Under the pieces are notes generated by a model that did not search any database, had not been told where the DNA came from, and saw only the letters and a program-made list of their open reading frames with translations. Made by a program: the position numbers and the translations under genes. From positions 1 through 9,903 of the forward strand of contig VGRU01000129.1 in the NCBI GenBank assembly GCA_016875255.1: a stretch of 9,903 nucleotides of DNA, read 5' to 3'. The DNA comes from Deltaproteobacteria bacterium (GTDB lineage Bacteria > Desulfobacterota > BSN033 > UBA1163). Of the stretch, positions 7,059 through 9,903 are shown in pieces (within the stretch, counting starts at the first letter, position 1; each line of letters begins with the position of its first letter).

Positions 7059-7239
7059 GACTCCATTTCCCGCAATAAACCCCAAGTTTCATTTGTCTGT
7101 TTTTCAACAGGATGCCTAAAATTCAACAAGCAGTGCATTTCGTGTAATTCGGTTTCAATCGAAAATCTTCTCAAGTGAATATCTTCAAGCCACTGAATTG
7201 TTTCTATAAAAACTAAATTGAATTTTTTGGTTAATTCGC
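7059..7239. other. AT-rich control region between divergent promoters, no gene recognised
   Basis: This stretch separates the leftward toxin-antitoxin promoter from the rightward sigma-54 promoter. It is where activator sites for amtB would be expected. I looked for NtrC-type sites (GCACC-N5-GGTGC) and found only weak resemblances near 7129-7143, not enough to call. A 71-codon minus-strand reading frame (7055-7270) crosses it, but it has no ribosome site and contains the sigma-54 promoter. Confidence 0.4.
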
Positions 7240-7255
7240 TGGCACAGGGATTGCT
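7240..7255 (+). promoter_or_regulatory. Sigma-54 (RpoN) promoter of amtB
   Basis: TGGCAC (7240-7245), five bases, then TTGCT (7251-7255). This fits the -24/-12 consensus TGGCAC-N5-TTGCW, with the invariant GG at 7241-7242 and GC at 7253-7254. Transcription would start near G7266, giving a leader of about 83 nt. A nitrogen-controlled amtB is a classic sigma-54 target, and a sigma-54 activator gene lies at 3046-4482. Confidence 0.88.
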
Positions 7256-7302
7256 ACTTAGGAATGACATAAAAAACAGTTTTCAAATGCCCCCTTTTTT
7301 CC

Positions 7303-7315
7303 CTCCGGGTCGGAG
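7303..7315 (+). other. Small hairpin in the amtB leader
   Basis: CTCCG-GGT-CGGAG forms a 5-bp stem directly after a pyrimidine run (7290-7306) in the predicted leader. It lies about 20 nt before the AGAGGAGAG ribosome site of amtB. It is too short for a terminator and has no T run after it. Function is unknown and it may be chance. Confidence 0.3.
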
Positions 7316-7348
7316 ACTGCAAAGAAGTTAGGGGAGAGGAGAGTCGAG

Positions 7349-8659
7349 ATGAAAATATTTTTAAGCTCATTGCTGATGTTCATCCTTTTAATGGCAGGTA
7401 TTGCCTTTGCTGAGACAACAGGGAACAACCCACCCAAAGTGGACACGGGAGATACTACCTGGATCTTGATTTCTTCGGCCCTGGTCATGCTGATGACGCC
7501 CGGCCTGGCCCTCTTCTACGGCGGCATGGTCAGGAGAAAAAATGTGCTGGGGACGATCATGCAGAGCTTTATCGCTCTTGGTGTCATCACCATCCAGTGG
7601 GTTCTTTATGGATACAGCCTCGCCTTCGGCCCTGATATCGGAGGAGTGATCGGAAGCCTCGACTGGATCGGGTTGAGAGGAGTCGGGCTCGATCCTCATC
7701 CCGACTATTGCGCAACCGTTCCCCATCAGGCATTTATGATCTTCCAGATGATGTTTGCTGTGATCACCCCCGCTTTGATTACAGGAGCCTTCGCCGAGCG
7801 CTTTAAATTCAAGACCTATCTGGTCTTCCTCATCCTCTGGGCAACCTTCGTCTACGACCCCCTGGCCCACTGGGTCTGGGGAGTGGGCGGGTGGATCAGA
7901 GAACTCGGCGCCCTTGACTTTGCCGGAGGGCTGGTCGTTCATATCAGTTCCGGAATTGCAGCTCTTGCTGCAACCTTTGTGGTCGGAAAGAGAAAAGGTT
8001 ATGGGGAAGAATCAATGCCGCCTCACAATTTGACCATGACCCTTCTGGGCGCGGCCTTGCTCTGGTTCGGATGGTTCGGCTTTAACGGTGGCAGCGCGAT
8101 CGCCTCAGGTTCCCTCGCAACCTCTGCATTCGTTGTGACTCACATCTCAACCGCTTCTGCCGCCCTTTCCTGGATGATCGCTGAATGGCGCTACCGAGGC
8201 AATCCCACAGCCCTTGGCGCGGCCTCGGGTGCCGTGGCAGGATTGGTGGCCATCACCCCGGCTTCCGGTTTTGTGGGGCCCATGTCCGCCATCCTCATCG
8301 GGTTTGTCGCCGGCGTGTTATGTTATTTTGCGATCAATCTCAAAACGAAGCTTCGATACGACGACTCTCTTGATGTCGTCGGAGTCCATGGAGTGGGTGG
8401 AACATGGGGAGCTTTGGCAACAGGCCTCTTTGCCTCCAAGGCGATTAACCCGGCTGGAAACGACGGCCTCTTTTTTGGCAATCCATCCCTCTTGGGAATA
8501 CAGGCATTGACAGTGTTAGTCGCATGGATATATTCTTTTGTCGTAACCCTCATTTTGCTGAAAATCCTCGACTGGACCATGGGCTTGAGGGTGAGCGAAG
8601 AGCACGAAATCAATGGTCTGGATTTAAGTCAACATGGGGAAGCAGGATATAGTTTTTAA
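7349..8659 (+). CDS. amtB: Ammonium transporter AmtB
   Basis: Inner-membrane trimeric ammonium channel of the Amt/Mep/Rh family, 436 aa. The N terminus is a signal peptide with a hydrophobic core and an AFA cleavage site after about residue 21, as in E. coli AmtB. Eleven membrane helices are expected and the hydrophobic pattern agrees. Seen are GLALFYGGMVRRKNVL, ITPALITGAFAERFKF, WFGWFGFNGGSA and the paired pore histidines His198 (VVHISSG) and His347 (VGVHGVGGTWG). ATG 7349 has GGAG 7 nt upstream. A sigma-54 promoter about 100 nt upstream points to induction under nitrogen limitation. The PII gene follows 98 nt downstream across a REP pair, and PII normally plugs this channel when ammonium rises. 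No defects are visible. Confidence 0.98.
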   Translation: MKIFLSSLLMFILLMAGIAFAETTGNNPPKVDTGDTTWILISSALVMLMTPGLALFYGGMVRRKNVLGTIMQSFIALGVITIQWVLYGYSLAFGPDIGGVIGSLDWIGLRGVGLDPHPDYCATVPHQAFMIFQMMFAVITPALITGAFAERFKFKTYLVFLILWATFVYDPLAHWVWGVGGWIRELGALDFAGGLVVHISSGIAALAATFVVGKRKGYGEESMPPHNLTMTLLGAALLWFGWFGFNGGSAIASGSLATSAFVVTHISTASAALSWMIAEWRYRGNPTALGAASGAVAGLVAITPASGFVGPMSAILIGFVAGVLCYFAINLKTKLRYDDSLDVVGVHGVGGTWGALATGLFASKAINPAGNDGLFFGNPSLLGIQALTVLVAWIYSFVVTLILLKILDWTMGLRVSEEHEINGLDLSQHGEAGYSF

Positions 8660-8676
8660 TAAGCTCGGAGACATGA

Positions 8677-9903
<1,227 letters not shown>

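Noticed and set aside
7129..7143. Possible NtrC-type enhancer half-sites upstream of amtB
   Set aside because: The match to GCACC-N5-GGTGC is poor in both halves and no second site is seen.
7055..7270. Minus-strand reading frame of 71 codons between the toxin-antitoxin promoter and amtB
   Set aside because: It has no ribosome site before its ATG and resembles no family I recognise. The amtB sigma-54 promoter lies inside it, and its stop codon falls in the -35 box of the toxin-antitoxin promoter. It could be a decayed remnant, but it is more likely control DNA.

Overview
The window is a bacterial chromosome segment devoted mostly to nitrogen and glutamine signalling. Gene content (an isolated GAF-GAF sensor kinase with an NtrC-type sigma-54 activator, glutamine-dependent NAD synthetase, AmtB, PII and GlnD) and the repeat-rich gaps suggest a Desulfobacterota/deltaproteobacterial or related lineage. 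That placement is inferred from gene style only; there is no rRNA or other marker here.

Left part (1-4482): the 3' part of a glutamate dehydrogenase gene ends in a strong intrinsic terminator. A gap follows with a weak candidate promoter and a 113-bp MITE-like inverted repeat. Next comes a two-component pair, a soluble GAF-GAF histidine kinase and an NtrC-family sigma-54 activator. The gap between them is an inverted array of 7-bp units that could fold as a long RNA hairpin.

Middle (4483-7348): two further direct 7-bp repeat arrays of unrelated sequence fill the gap before nadE. Downstream of nadE, on the opposite strand, sits a toxin-antitoxin pair (ribbon-helix-helix antitoxin, then a MazF/PemK-type toxin). 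It is read from a promoter matching the sigma-70 consensus at every position, with palindromes over its -10 box. Back to back with it is a consensus-quality sigma-54 promoter reading into amtB.

Right part (7349-9903): amtB, then an inverted pair of GTAG-headed REP palindromes, then glnB (PII, with Tyr51), whose end overlaps the start of glnD by 11 nt. glnD stays open to the right edge.

Reading of the whole: GlnD senses glutamine and uridylylates PII; PII controls AmtB and other targets; amtB is expected to need sigma-54 and an NtrC-type activator, a candidate for which is encoded 3 kb upstream; glutamate dehydrogenase and glutamine-dependent NAD synthetase are the metabolic partners. No wholly new multi-gene system was found. 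The least ordinary signals are the three heptamer arrays, the REP pair between amtB and glnB, and the toxin-antitoxin pair lying within the nitrogen cluster.
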